In this document: positions 1-8,296 of the stretch, piece by piece
Layout: the number at the start of each line of letters is the position of its first letter
How positions within the stretch are numbered: position 1 is the first letter of the stretch
Assembly: GCF_041080795.1 (NCBI RefSeq)
Contig: NZ_CP129674.1
Span: 496,001-560,000 of the forward strand
Length of the DNA: 64,000 nucleotides
DNA from: Bifidobacterium sp. WK041_4_12
GTDB lineage: Bacteria; Actinomycetota; Actinomycetes; Actinomycetales; Bifidobacteriaceae
Direction of reading: 5' to 3'
Program-made: the position numbers and the translations under genes
The notes under the pieces: model-generated
Database searches by the model: none
Told to the model about the DNA's origin: nothing
What the model saw: the letters and a program-made list of their open reading frames with translations, nothing else

Positions 1-866
1 AACAGTGACGCGCGCAGGGCGAGTGTGCGGATGAACAACGGCAGCCCGTCGCTTGCACTCGACGCTATGCCAGCGATTCGAGGCAAGCAGCTTGCGCCTT
101 CCTTGACCGCCCACATCACTGCTGGCACGATAAGCATGATGCTCATCACCCACTGTGCAATCAGCGTGGCAATGCCAGATCCCAGGATGCCCCAATGGAG
201 CATGACGACGAACACGATATCGAGAACCGTGTTGATGACGGCTCCCGTTATTGCTGCAATCAGCGTGATGCGGACCTTCTGGAGACCGCGGAAAATCCCG
301 TTTGCCGCATATACGAGCAGCATTCCCGGAAGTCCGAACACCACGGCATTCACATAGGTGGTCGCTTGGCTGAGCACCTGACCTTCGGCACCCATGAACG
401 CGCATATCTGCCTACTGAACGCAACGATGCCGAGTGAGACGACGACCCCGATGATCAAGGCGAGCCACATGCCGTCGATGCCGGCTTCGAGCCCCTGACG
501 CTTGCGTCCGGCTCCAATGAGCCTCGCCACCTGGGAGGTCGTGCCATATGCCAGAAACACGCATAGCCCAACGGTGGTGAGGATGATGGTGGAACCGATG
601 GACAGTCCTGCAAGCGCTGCACTGCTCACATGGCCGACAACAGCTGTGTCGATAAGTATGAAGGCGGGTTCGGCAATCAGCTGTCCAAAGGTGGGGATTG
701 CAAGTGCAGCAATATGCAGATATGGGGATCTCCGATCCTTGGCTGCCATATCCTCATCGTGTTGTGCCACAGCCATTGGATTGCCCCTTCCGACACGTTT
801 CGGTCGCGTCACAGATGGTACAGGCTTTCTCAGACCATTGAAGGCAGCTCGGGCAACCATGCTCAC
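1..866 (-). CDS. MATE family efflux transporter (DinF-like), C-terminus cut by window edge
   Basis: Reading the minus strand from about 866 gives a hydrophobic protein whose first membrane segments carry the typical MATE opening: a cytosolic stretch, then IAALAIPTFGQLIAEP and DTAVVGHVSSAALAGLSIG. Proteins of this family are inner-membrane Na+ or H+ antiporters that expel cationic drugs or metabolites. About 288 codons lie inside the window; family members have roughly 440-470 residues, so the C-terminal half lies beyond position 1. The start is uncertain: GTG at 866, ATG at 860 and a later in-frame ATG near 790 are all possible, and none has a clear ribosome binding site. The gene diverges from the SemiSWEET/dnaB side, with the DnaA-box region between. 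The substrate cannot be told from sequence. Confidence 0.85.
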   Translation of the reverse strand, partial: MSMVARAAFNGLRKPVPSVTRPKRVGRGNPMAVAQHDEDMAAKDRRSPYLHIAALAIPTFGQLIAEPAFILIDTAVVGHVSSAALAGLSIGSTIILTTVGLCVFLAYGTTSQVARLIGAGRKRQGLEAGIDGMWLALIIGVVVSLGIVAFSRQICAFMGAEGQVLSQATTYVNAVVFGLPGMLLVYAANGIFRGLQKVRITLIAAITGAVINTVLDIVFVVMLHWGILGSGIATLIAQWVMSIMLIVPAVMWAVKEGASCLPRIAGIASSASDGLPLFIRTLALRASL

Positions 867-1014
867 ATCATGGACGCGAAGTTTCGCGGTGGGCGCGTGC
901 ACGATGCGTGGATGTGAATAATCGCCGCTTTACAATGAATGTGACGAAATGATGGAGAGACACTCGCATACCACGCTTCTAGGGAAAAAAGAAGTGAATA
1001 ACTCAACATAGGTG

Positions 1015-1121
1015 TTATCCCCCGACTATCCACAAAGTTATACCCATCATGTGGATAACTTTGTGAATTATCCCCACAAACACGCCTAAATTGTGGATAA
1101 CTTATTTTTTTATCCACAATT
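1015..1121. promoter_or_regulatory. Cluster of DnaA boxes between the MATE gene and the SemiSWEET/dnaB genes
   Basis: The gene-free stretch 867-1307 holds three perfect TTATCCACA boxes: 1050-1058 and 1092-1100 in reverse orientation, and 1110-1118 forward. Degenerate versions occur at 1015-1023, 1026-1034 (CTATCCACA, one mismatch), about 1062-1070 and about 1069-1077. The last two perfect boxes sit in a 12-bp perfect inverted repeat (1089-1100 and 1110-1121) separated by an AT-rich 9-nt spacer. TTATNCACA is the established DnaA recognition sequence. The site could be a DnaA-controlled promoter, a DnaA-titrating locus or an unwinding/initiation site. dnaA, dnaN and rpmH are not seen here, so calling it oriC is not justified. 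Confidence 0.7.
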
Positions 1122-1307
1122 GATGAACGTAAGGTGGTGGATTGGTGCTGAATTGGTGAATTGGAGCTGAAAGAAGGCTGAACATACGGCATGCACACCG
1201 CATGGGAAGCTGAGTGAGCTTGGAGGGTGAGCGTCCTTTCGTCCATGTACCTTGAAAAGAATCATCGGATTGTGCGTGACTGCGTGTGCAACGGTGAAAG
1301 GGGATCG

Positions 1308-1568
1308 ATGAACACTGAAAAATTCTTCCACTATTTGAGCTGGGTAGCCACGACGACGGGATTACTGATGTATGTCTCGTACATTCCGCAGATAACGAAC
1401 AACTTGGCAGGCGACAAGGGGAGTCCTGTTCAGCCGCTCGTCGCTGCAATCAATTGCACGCTCTGGGTGACCTACGGATTGCTGAAGAAGCCGCGAGACA
1501 TTCCGGTCGCCCTCGCCAATGCACCAGGCATACTTTTTGGTCTTCTGGCATTCTTCACGGCCTTGTAA
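1308..1568 (+). CDS. SemiSWEET-type sugar transporter
   Basis: This is an 86-residue protein with three predicted membrane helices, the size and topology of bacterial SemiSWEETs, which dimerise to form a facilitated sugar pore. The PQ-loop motif is visible as SYIPQI at about residues 25-30, and a later helix carries INCTLWVTYGLL. I place the start at ATG 1308, preceded by GAAAGGGG, because the longer in-frame reading from 1227 adds a polar stretch that is not like the family. The gene lies between the DnaA-box cluster and dnaB. Transported sugar unknown. Confidence 0.82.
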   Translation: MNTEKFFHYLSWVATTTGLLMYVSYIPQITNNLAGDKGSPVQPLVAAINCTLWVTYGLLKKPRDIPVALANAPGILFGLLAFFTAL

Positions 1569-1579
1569 TGCTGACCGGG

Positions 1580-1609
1580 GTGAACATGAACATGAACGTG
1601 AACATGAGC
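1580..1609 (+). repeat. Five tandem hexamers (RTGARC)
   Basis: GTGAAC/ATGAAC-type hexamers are repeated five times in the short gap between the SemiSWEET stop codon and the dnaB start. On one strand they would read as a short Asn-Met/Asn-Val run, but no gene is supported. Confidence 0.6.
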
Positions 1610-1665
1610 GTCATGCGTTCCATTGTTCTGCCCTACTGACAAGGGCACATCGTAGAATCGGCGCT

Positions 1666-3081
1666 ATGAGTTCTTCTGGTTTTCCCAATTCACCCCACGG
1701 CGATACTTCACATACCGCCGTTGCCTTGCCTTCTGGCGACGCTTTGTTTGACCGCGTTCCGCCGCATGATGATGAAGCTGAGATGGCTGTGCTGGGTGGA
1801 ATGCTCATGAGCAAGGATGCCATAGGCGAAGTCAGTCAGCTCATTGACGTTTCAGATTTTTATCAGCCCAAGCATCAGACCATTTATGAAGCGATCATTG
1901 CGCTCTTCTCGACCTCTCAGCCAGTCGATGCCGTGCTCGTTGCCAATCAGTTGCTCAAAGACGGCAATCTTGACAAGGTCGGCGGCACTGATTACCTGCA
2001 TTCCCTGGTTGCATCCGTTCCCACTGCGGCAAACGCCACATACTATGCCGAAATCGTGCATCAGCGGGCCATTCTTCGCAACGTGATTACGGCTGGAACG
2101 AAAATCGCGCAGCTTGGCTATTCGGCAGAGGGGTCGCAGGCTGAAGACATTGTCAATCTGGCGCAGTCCGAAGTCTACGAGATGAGCGTGGGCAAGGTTC
2201 GTCAAGACTATTCAGCCATAGGTCCAGTTGTCCACGATGCTCTCGACCAGCTTGACAAGCTTCAGAACGGTGATCTGCAGCGTGGCGTGCCAACCGGCTT
2301 CCGTGATATGGATGACGTGACCCAAGGGCTTCAGCCTGGTCAGATGGTCGTCGTCGCAGGTCGCCCTGCCATGGGGAAGTCCACGCTGGGGGTCGATTTT
2401 GCACGCTCGGCAGCACTCCATCACCATATGGCAACCGTCATATTCTCGCTAGAAATGAGCAAAACCGAGCTGGCGCAGCGCATTATCTCGGCGGAAACGA
2501 ATATCCCTCTCGTCGCTCTGCGTCGTGCCGATGACATCACGCCAGAACGTTGGAATACGCTGAATCGCTTCTGGAGCACCTTGGATGAATCGCCACTGTT
2601 CATCGACGATTCGCCGAACATGAGCTTGATGGAAATCCGTGCCAAGTGCCGCCGTCTCAAGCAGACCAACGATCTGAAACTGGTGGTCATCGACTATCTG
2701 CAGCTGATGAGTTCAGGCAAGCGAGTCGAATCGCGTCAGCAGGAGGTTTCGGAGTTCTCGCGTGCGCTCAAGCTTCTGGCGAAGGAGCTGAATCTGCCTG
2801 TTGTCGCGCTCAGCCAGTTGAACCGTGGCCCGGAGATGCGAAACGACCGAAAGCCAATGCTTGCGGATTTGCGTGAATCCGGCTCCATCGAGCAGGATGC
2901 CGACGTGGTGTTGCTGGTTCACCGTCCTGACTTCTACGATAAGGAGGACCGGCCGGGCGAGGCTGACATCATCATGGCGAAGCACCGTAACGGTCCGACC
3001 GATACCTTCCACCTCGCGTTCCTTGGAGCCACCTCCAAGTTCAAGGACATGCCCCAGGACTATCAGCAGGATGGCGTGTAA
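1666..3081 (+). CDS. dnaB: Replicative DNA helicase DnaB
   Basis: The 471-residue product is full length for the hexameric 5'-3' helicase that unwinds DNA at the replication fork and recruits primase. An N-terminal DnaB domain (about 30-135) is followed by the RecA-like motor, with Walker A GRPAMGKST at 232-240 and Walker B LKLVVIDYLQLM ending at 348; the later ESGSIEQDADVVLLVHR motif is also present. The start is ATG 1666, giving the usual short polar leader; the frame is open further upstream, but that sequence overlaps the SemiSWEET gene and is not family-like. No strong Shine-Dalgarno sequence precedes it. A DnaA-box cluster lies about 550 bp upstream. Confidence 0.97.
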   Translation: MSSSGFPNSPHGDTSHTAVALPSGDALFDRVPPHDDEAEMAVLGGMLMSKDAIGEVSQLIDVSDFYQPKHQTIYEAIIALFSTSQPVDAVLVANQLLKDGNLDKVGGTDYLHSLVASVPTAANATYYAEIVHQRAILRNVITAGTKIAQLGYSAEGSQAEDIVNLAQSEVYEMSVGKVRQDYSAIGPVVHDALDQLDKLQNGDLQRGVPTGFRDMDDVTQGLQPGQMVVVAGRPAMGKSTLGVDFARSAALHHHMATVIFSLEMSKTELAQRIISAETNIPLVALRRADDITPERWNTLNRFWSTLDESPLFIDDSPNMSLMEIRAKCRRLKQTNDLKLVVIDYLQLMSSGKRVESRQQEVSEFSRALKLLAKELNLPVVALSQLNRGPEMRNDRKPMLADLRESGSIEQDADVVLLVHRPDFYDKEDRPGEADIIMAKHRNGPTDTFHLAFLGATSKFKDMPQDYQQDGV

Positions 3082-3242
3082 CATCACGAGACTGTCCACA
3101 CATGTGCTTGGCGCATTGGGTGTGTATCATGGCTTGGAAACACAATGCGCTGATAGGAGACAAGTTCACAGCAAGCTTGCGATGTGTGGAGCAATGCAGG
3201 CGGCAATGAACACGCGTGCGAGCTGCTGACCTGCGCCTCCGA

Positions 3243-3307
3243 CGCACAGCACAGGCGAACAGCACAGGGACATAACCCAGGCGTACAGCACATGCGCACA
3301 GGACTTT
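3243..3307 (+). repeat. 13-bp tandem repeat array between dnaB and murT
   Basis: Units start at 3243, 3256, 3269, 3282 and 3295. The best matches are CGCACAGCACAGG and CGAACAGCACAGG, and the third unit is the most diverged. There are no spacers between units, so this is not a CRISPR array. It fills much of the 286-bp gap before murT; no gene or clear promoter was seen in the rest of the gap. Confidence 0.7.
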
Positions 3308-3367
3308 TGAGAATGGCGTTAGGCAGTTGGCACACATGATTCGAGCAAATGTATCTGGTGGTAATGA

Positions 3368-4849
3368 ATGACTTCAGCAATCGGCAAGGATAGATCCGCG
3401 AAACCTTGGTATTCGCGTATGATCCCGCTTCTTGGCAAGAGCATCAGGGCGTTGTCGCGCTTGACCCGTCATGGTGGCAGCGCCTTCCCCGGCAAGGTGA
3501 TTGAGGCCTGCGATCCAGACTTTCTGGCAAGAACATTGGCCCAGCTGCCCGATGGGGTCGTTCTGGTTTCGGGAACCAACGGCAAGACAACGACGACGCG
3601 CATGGTCTCCTCGATTCTCGAAACCCTGGGAATGAGAGTGTTCACCAATCCCACCGGCTCGAATTTCACAAGAGGAGTGGTCTCCGCCCTCTTGGACAAG
3701 GTTGACATGAAGGGCAACATCGATGCCGACATCGCCGTCCTTGAACTCGATGAAGCCTATGCGGTGCATTTCGTCCATCAGGTTCAACCACGATATGCCC
3801 TGTTGCTCAACGTCATGCGCGATCAGCTCGACAGATTCGGAGAAATCGACAACACGGCAAGGATGCTTGGTGAGGTTGCCAAGCGCACCACCGGCACGGT
3901 GGTGCTGAATCGTGAGGATCCTCGCATCGCAGCCCTCGCACAGTTGGTTCCCGAGGGCACGCAATGCGCCTATTTCGGCCTTGCTCCTGCAATGCGCAGC
4001 TATTTCCCTGATGACGACAGCATGCATGACGACAGCATGCATGACAACACTATGCATGACGATATATCAGGCAACGGTTCTGCAGAGCCATCGGGCAAGG
4101 GGTCGGCTCATAGTCCTGTGTCTCAGCTGGAAGTGCCGCCCAGCGATGCGACAGAGACCACATCCGATGGCCAGCAGTCCTCCCAGCCACAGCTTCCCGC
4201 CGATGTCACGCTCAATGGTCTGGTCGATCACGGAGCCATATTCGATGTTTCCGGCACCATATTGTCAACGACCGTCAAGCTCGAAGGTGTGTACAATCTC
4301 TTCAACGCAGCTGCCGCTCTGACACTCGTAGGCCGAATCATCAAGGCTTCATCGTTTGCAGGCCAGGGCAAGACAATCGATACGCAGTCGATGGTGACGG
4401 CTCTCTCACATGTGACGCCAGCCTTTGGACGCGGCGAAATCATAGATTTCCATGGAACTCCGGTGGAACTGGTATTGGTGAAGAACCCCATGGGTTTCCG
4501 ACTCGCATTGGCCTCGTTCACGCCGGCAGGCCACGACACGATGATCGTCATCAACGACGAGTTTGCTGACGGACGAGACATGAGCTGGCTGTGGGACGTG
4601 GATTTCAGCACCTTGCGCAAGACCGGCGTAGCTGTTGTTTCCGGCGTTCGCGCCTGGGACATGGCCCTGCGCCTCGATTATGACCAGGTCCATGTGGGAG
4701 CCACGGAAACGAATCCTTCAACGGCCCTTGAGGCTTTTCTGGCAGTGAACCCGAGTCATCCGAAGCGCATTTTCTGCACGTATACGGCTATGCTGAAGAT
4801 TCGAACACTGATTTCGCATCTCACCGAAGTGGCGGATGCAGGTCTGTAA
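3368..4849 (+). CDS. murT: Lipid II isoglutaminyl synthase subunit MurT
   Basis: The 493-residue product is a Mur-ligase-like protein that, with GatD, amidates the D-glutamate of peptidoglycan precursor lipid II to D-isoglutamine at the cytoplasmic membrane face. The ATP-binding loop SGTNGKTTTT is at 68-77, the Mur central domain carries LLLNVMRDQLDRFGE, and the C-terminal MurT (DUF1727-type) domain follows. The partner gatD begins 81 bp downstream. Odd feature: where family members often carry a four-cysteine zinc ribbon, after YFG at about 202-204, this protein keeps a single cysteine (C200) and has an insert at about 213-278 rich in D, S, M, H and Q, beginning with a repeated DDSMH unit encoded by a 15-bp DNA repeat (4013-4057). 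The protein is longer than the usual roughly 440 residues for this reason. Confidence 0.93.
   Translation: MTSAIGKDRSAKPWYSRMIPLLGKSIRALSRLTRHGGSAFPGKVIEACDPDFLARTLAQLPDGVVLVSGTNGKTTTTRMVSSILETLGMRVFTNPTGSNFTRGVVSALLDKVDMKGNIDADIAVLELDEAYAVHFVHQVQPRYALLLNVMRDQLDRFGEIDNTARMLGEVAKRTTGTVVLNREDPRIAALAQLVPEGTQCAYFGLAPAMRSYFPDDDSMHDDSMHDNTMHDDISGNGSAEPSGKGSAHSPVSQLEVPPSDATETTSDGQQSSQPQLPADVTLNGLVDHGAIFDVSGTILSTTVKLEGVYNLFNAAAALTLVGRIIKASSFAGQGKTIDTQSMVTALSHVTPAFGRGEIIDFHGTPVELVLVKNPMGFRLALASFTPAGHDTMIVINDEFADGRDMSWLWDVDFSTLRKTGVAVVSGVRAWDMALRLDYDQVHVGATETNPSTALEAFLAVNPSHPKRIFCTYTAMLKIRTLISHLTEVADAGL
4013..4057 (+). repeat. 15-bp tandem repeat inside murT
   Basis: Three in-frame copies of GACGACAGCATGCAT (third copy diverged) encode the DDSMH-like units of the MurT insert. 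The repeat length is a multiple of three, so copy-number change would not shift the frame. Confidence 0.85.
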
Positions 4850-4930
4850 CCCACGCACGAGGCATCATCATCGATGCATCACAATCAACGCAGGGCACAT
4901 CATGAGCCACGACGGGGGAGGCTGCAAGCT

Positions 4931-5680
4931 ATGGCTGAAGTAATCGACGTACTGTCGCTCTATCCAAAAGACATGAACATCTATGGCGATTCCGGCAATC
5001 TGCTCACTGTGGAGCGTCGTCTAAGCCTAAATGGCTTCGAGCCGAGGATTCACTACTATAACCAGGGTGATGCATGGCCGGATCACGTCGATATGATTCT
5101 CGGCGGTGGAGGCCAGGATGAAGGGCAGCGCAAGATCATTCGCGACCTGTGCAAGCGGGCGGAACTTCTCAGAGGTCTGGCCCACCAAGGTACGCCAATG
5201 CTGATGATTTGCGGTCTGTACCAGCTTTTCGGGGAGTATTTCCAACCCATCGAAGGCGATAGGCTGCCTGGAATCTGTGTGCTGGGCATCCACACCATCG
5301 GCGAAAAGCTGAGGCTCATAGGCAATCTGGTTGAGCACTCGGAACAATTCGGCGCAGTCGTCGGCTATGAGAACCATTCGGGTCAGACCTTTCTACACGA
5401 GGGCACCAAGCCCTTGGGACAGGTCGATTCGATCAGCACCGGCAACAATGGCGCTGACCGCACCGAGGGGGCCATCAATCACAACGTCATCGGCACGTAC
5501 ATGCATGGTTCGCTGCTGCCCAAGAATCCTAAAATCGCTGATTTCCTCATAGCGAAGGCTTGCGAACTTCGCTACGGCGCGTATGAGCCCCATCCAAGCG
5601 ACAAGGGCATGGCCGAGTTGAAGCGTCTGGATGCCTTGGCGCAACATGCCAAAAGCGTTGCGATGCGGCGGCCCCGCTAG
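4931..5680 (+). CDS. gatD: Lipid II isoglutaminyl synthase glutaminase subunit GatD
   Basis: The 249-residue class I glutamine amidotransferase supplies ammonia to MurT for amidation of lipid II. The nucleophile is C94 in MLMICGLYQLFG and the partner histidine is H192 in GTYMHGSLLPKNP; IYGDSGNLLTVERR near the N-terminus is the CobQ/GatD-type signature. The start at ATG 4931 is preceded by GGGGGAGG at a 9-nt spacing; an earlier in-frame ATG at 4874 has no such site and adds a basic non-conserved leader. It lies directly downstream of murT and is probably co-transcribed. D-isoglutamine matters for cross-linking and lysozyme resistance in other Gram-positive bacteria. Confidence 0.93.
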   Translation: MAEVIDVLSLYPKDMNIYGDSGNLLTVERRLSLNGFEPRIHYYNQGDAWPDHVDMILGGGGQDEGQRKIIRDLCKRAELLRGLAHQGTPMLMICGLYQLFGEYFQPIEGDRLPGICVLGIHTIGEKLRLIGNLVEHSEQFGAVVGYENHSGQTFLHEGTKPLGQVDSISTGNNGADRTEGAINHNVIGTYMHGSLLPKNPKIADFLIAKACELRYGAYEPHPSDKGMAELKRLDALAQHAKSVAMRRPR

Positions 5681-5702
5681 AGTCATCGAATCTGCGATGC
5701 CT

Positions 5703-5746
5703 CTGTGACACATTTGTGACACCGTTGTGACACCTCTGTGCCGAAC
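5703..5746 (+). repeat. 11-bp tandem array of TGTGACAC units
   Basis: Consecutive 11-bp units begin at 5703, 5714, 5725 and 5736: CTGTGACACAT, TTGTGACACCG, TTGTGACACCT and a decayed CTGTGCCGAAC. The period is one helical turn, so the TGTGACAC cores all face the same side of the DNA. It lies in the 242-bp gap upstream of the phasin-like gene. The rest of the gap shows no gene. Confidence 0.75.
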
Positions 5747-5922
5747 GCAGGTGCAGTCAGCTATGCGCAAGATACATGCGTATGTGCGCTCCCCGTTAAT
5801 TGCGTCTGACAGAGTAGAGTTGATGGAACGCAGACAATCATGCCAAGGGGCTGTTCCCAATGGTTTTGCATTGTATGCTCGTGCTCATGTGATGCACGAC
5901 TTCAACAGGTAAGGAGAATGTC

Positions 5923-6240
5923 ATGGCTACGCAAGATCTAGGTGATGGACTTCGCAAGGTGCTGCTCGCAGGTGTCGGGGCTTTGGCTACTGGAATCGAA
6001 AAGAGTCAGGCTATCGTCGATGACCTGGCGCGCAAGGGGGAAATAACCGTTGAGCAGGGCAAGCAGCTCAATTCTGAACTGAAGCGCACCTTCAAGGACA
6101 ATACGGGTTCTCAAGCGCGATCCGCTGCAGAGGATCGAGTCGATGCAAAGAAGGCTTCCGAAGCGGCTCCGTTTGCATCGACAGAGGAAGGTCCGACGGG
6201 AGATCCGGACGACCTTGGCAATAACGTCAATGCACTCTGA
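5923..6240 (+). CDS. Small phasin-like / coiled-coil protein
   Basis: The 105-residue soluble protein has an amphipathic helical N-terminal half (GDGLRKVLLAGVGALATGIEKSQAIVDDLARKG) and a charged, disordered C-terminus. The pattern GLRK(V/M)LLAGVGA, then a KGEITVEQGK turn, resembles the PhaF/PhaI phasin-like family of small proteins often found next to UbiB-type kinases. The gene is preceded by AGGTAAGGAG and followed 37 bp later by a UbiB-family gene, so the two probably form one transcript. There is no evidence here for polyhydroxyalkanoate metabolism; function unknown. Confidence 0.75.
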   Translation: MATQDLGDGLRKVLLAGVGALATGIEKSQAIVDDLARKGEITVEQGKQLNSELKRTFKDNTGSQARSAAEDRVDAKKASEAAPFASTEEGPTGDPDDLGNNVNAL

Positions 6241-6277
6241 TTGCGTGCTGCAGACTCTGTGAGGGTGGTATACATCA

Positions 6278-8023
6278 ATGGTTTCAGGCGATAGAAACTC
6301 TGCTGACCATGTGTTTGCCGATGCCGCTGGGGACTTTCGCCAGCGCACGCGAACACAGAAAATAGGTCTGTTCGGCGGCTTGTCTGACAGCGCAGAGGGG
6401 GAGACTCTCCGCGCCAGCAGACATGGCCGGGTGCGAAGGCTGTTCCAGATTGCCAGAATTGCCACTAAATTCGACATACTTCACGGCGTGACACCTACGA
6501 ATCTGAGGCTGATGCTCGAAGCCTTGGGACCAACCTTCGTGAAGGTCGGACAGATACTATCCATGCGCTCAGAGATTCTGCCCGAGGCTTTCCGCAAGGA
6601 ACTCTCAAAGTTGAGAGCCGATGCGGATCCCATGCCCTATGCGACGGTTATCAGTACCCTCACCAATGAATACGGCAGACCGATCGACACGATGTTCTCG
6701 ACCATCGACCCGACTCCACTAGGTTCGGCATCATTGGCTCAGGTCCATCGTGCACGGCTGCTGACCGGAGAAGATGTTGCAATCAAGGTCCAACGTCCCG
6801 GCGTCAAGGAGACCATGGCACAGGATGTTGAAATCATGCGCTCCTTCGCAGGCTATGCCACCAGATTGACGCAGAGCGCGCAGATACTCGATCTGCGTGG
6901 CGTGGTCGAGGAATTGTGGGACACCTTTCAGGACGAGACTGACTTCTTGACGGAAGCCCGAAACCTCAAGGATTTCCGCCGCTTCTGCGCCTCGTACGCA
7001 TACATGGACTGCCCAAGCCCCTACATCAGCCTGTGCACGCAGCATGTGGTCGTGATGGACTATGTGGAAGGCATCTCGGTGTCTCACCCGCAGCAGCTCA
7101 TCGATGCCGGCTACAGTCTCAGCGACATCGGTGAGAAGCTTGTCGACAACTACGCTGCTCAGATTCTTGATGAAGGCTTCTTTCACGCTGACCCTCATCC
7201 GGGCAACATCATCATCAACGATGGGCGTATCGTGCTCATTGACCTGGGGATGACTGGACGCGTCAACAAGAGTTCACGTTCGGCCCTCAAGGAAATGATC
7301 TTTGCGGTCGCCAAACGCGATTCGCCCGCCCTGGCGAGGGGATTGCTGCGCTTCACGGCAAGCGCTGACAAGGTGAAGGACGATTATCCACTGCTGCTTG
7401 ACGATCTGGATTCTGTCATTGACGAATTTGGAACGATGAATCTTGCCGACCTCAATATCGGTGAATTCTTCAATGCGATTATGCAGCTGGCCCGCAGACA
7501 TGCCATCGCCGTGCCCAGCTCGGTCACGACGGTTGCTCGAGGGCTGGTCACGCTTGAGGGAACGGTTGACGAGTTCCTTCCCGATGTGAACATGATAGAG
7601 ATCATTTCGCATCATATCGCGGCATCTCAGGGCACTCTGGCAAGTATCAAGAACGAAAGCATCCAATTGGGCAGAGAGAGCAGCAATGCCTTGCACGGGG
7701 TGCTTGGAGCATTGGCTGATGCAAAAACCGTATCAACCATGCTCTCGCGTGGACAGCTTCGCATCAACATGGAGCTGGTCGGCTCCGAGCAACCACTGCA
7801 GCAGCTTTCAGACATGGTCAACCGCATCACCATGGCACTGATTGTGGTCGGCTTGTACGTCGGCTCGTCAATCGTGTATTTTGCCGGAATCAAGCCCGTC
7901 ATTCTGGGCATTCCGGTGATTGGTCTGATGGGATATGTGGTGGCGTTCCTGCTTTCCGTGTGGATTGTCATCGATATCTTCCGCAAGAATCGAGCGATAC
8001 GCAAGCACGCTTCGCGCCTGTGA
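6278..8023 (+). CDS. UbiB/AarF/ABC1 family atypical kinase-like protein
   Basis: The 581-residue protein has the UbiB fold. The extension motif KVGQ is at 89-92, the alanine-rich nucleotide loop appears as SASLAQVH at 150-157, the catalytic lysine candidate is K170 in VAIKVQRPGV, and the catalytic/metal motifs HADPHPGNII and LIDLGMTG follow. Two hydrophobic segments near the C-terminus (about 520-570) would anchor it in the membrane. Relatives support ubiquinone synthesis or lipid metabolism as ATPases. No quinone-biosynthesis gene is visible in the window, so a role in lipid or envelope homeostasis is as likely. It probably shares a transcript with the upstream phasin-like gene. Confidence 0.9.
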   Translation: MVSGDRNSADHVFADAAGDFRQRTRTQKIGLFGGLSDSAEGETLRASRHGRVRRLFQIARIATKFDILHGVTPTNLRLMLEALGPTFVKVGQILSMRSEILPEAFRKELSKLRADADPMPYATVISTLTNEYGRPIDTMFSTIDPTPLGSASLAQVHRARLLTGEDVAIKVQRPGVKETMAQDVEIMRSFAGYATRLTQSAQILDLRGVVEELWDTFQDETDFLTEARNLKDFRRFCASYAYMDCPSPYISLCTQHVVVMDYVEGISVSHPQQLIDAGYSLSDIGEKLVDNYAAQILDEGFFHADPHPGNIIINDGRIVLIDLGMTGRVNKSSRSALKEMIFAVAKRDSPALARGLLRFTASADKVKDDYPLLLDDLDSVIDEFGTMNLADLNIGEFFNAIMQLARRHAIAVPSSVTTVARGLVTLEGTVDEFLPDVNMIEIISHHIAASQGTLASIKNESIQLGRESSNALHGVLGALADAKTVSTMLSRGQLRINMELVGSEQPLQQLSDMVNRITMALIVVGLYVGSSIVYFAGIKPVILGIPVIGLMGYVVAFLLSVWIVIDIFRKNRAIRKHASRL

Positions 8024-8119
8024 GATGACGAGTCATGCGTGTCGTATCGACGATGCTTCGCGTCTGCTCGCGGATTGCAAGGCAGTGAGCCGCTGATAAA
8101 CCCCGGTATGAAGCCATTC

Positions 8120-8148
8120 TTGAGTCGGCTACAACAGAATGCTATAAC
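8120..8148 (+). promoter_or_regulatory. Candidate promoter of the amino acid ABC transporter operon
   Basis: TTGAGT (8120-8125) is followed by a 17-bp spacer and TATAAC (8143-8148), a good sigma-A type fit, about 150 bp upstream of the binding-protein start. The rest of the 273-bp gap shows no gene. Confidence 0.5.
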
Positions 8149-8296
8149 GCTACACGGAAAAATATCTGTCAAAGTTACACGGATCCTCATTTCTTCGGTT
8201 AGATTAAGGTCTGTAATTGAGCCGAATCGGGGTAGGCTCGCTCCGCATGACGTCGGGCCTGACCCAGCATTCGGATCTAGAAGAAGGAGATCGATT

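Noticed and set aside
1015..1121. Calling the DnaA-box cluster the chromosomal origin
   Set aside because: The genes normally flanking oriC (dnaA, dnaN, rpmH) are not seen and no skew data are available, so only a DnaA-binding cluster is claimed.
3374..4057. Long minus-strand open frame inside murT
   Set aside because: It is antisense to a well-supported Mur ligase gene and has no recognisable motif or ribosome binding site.
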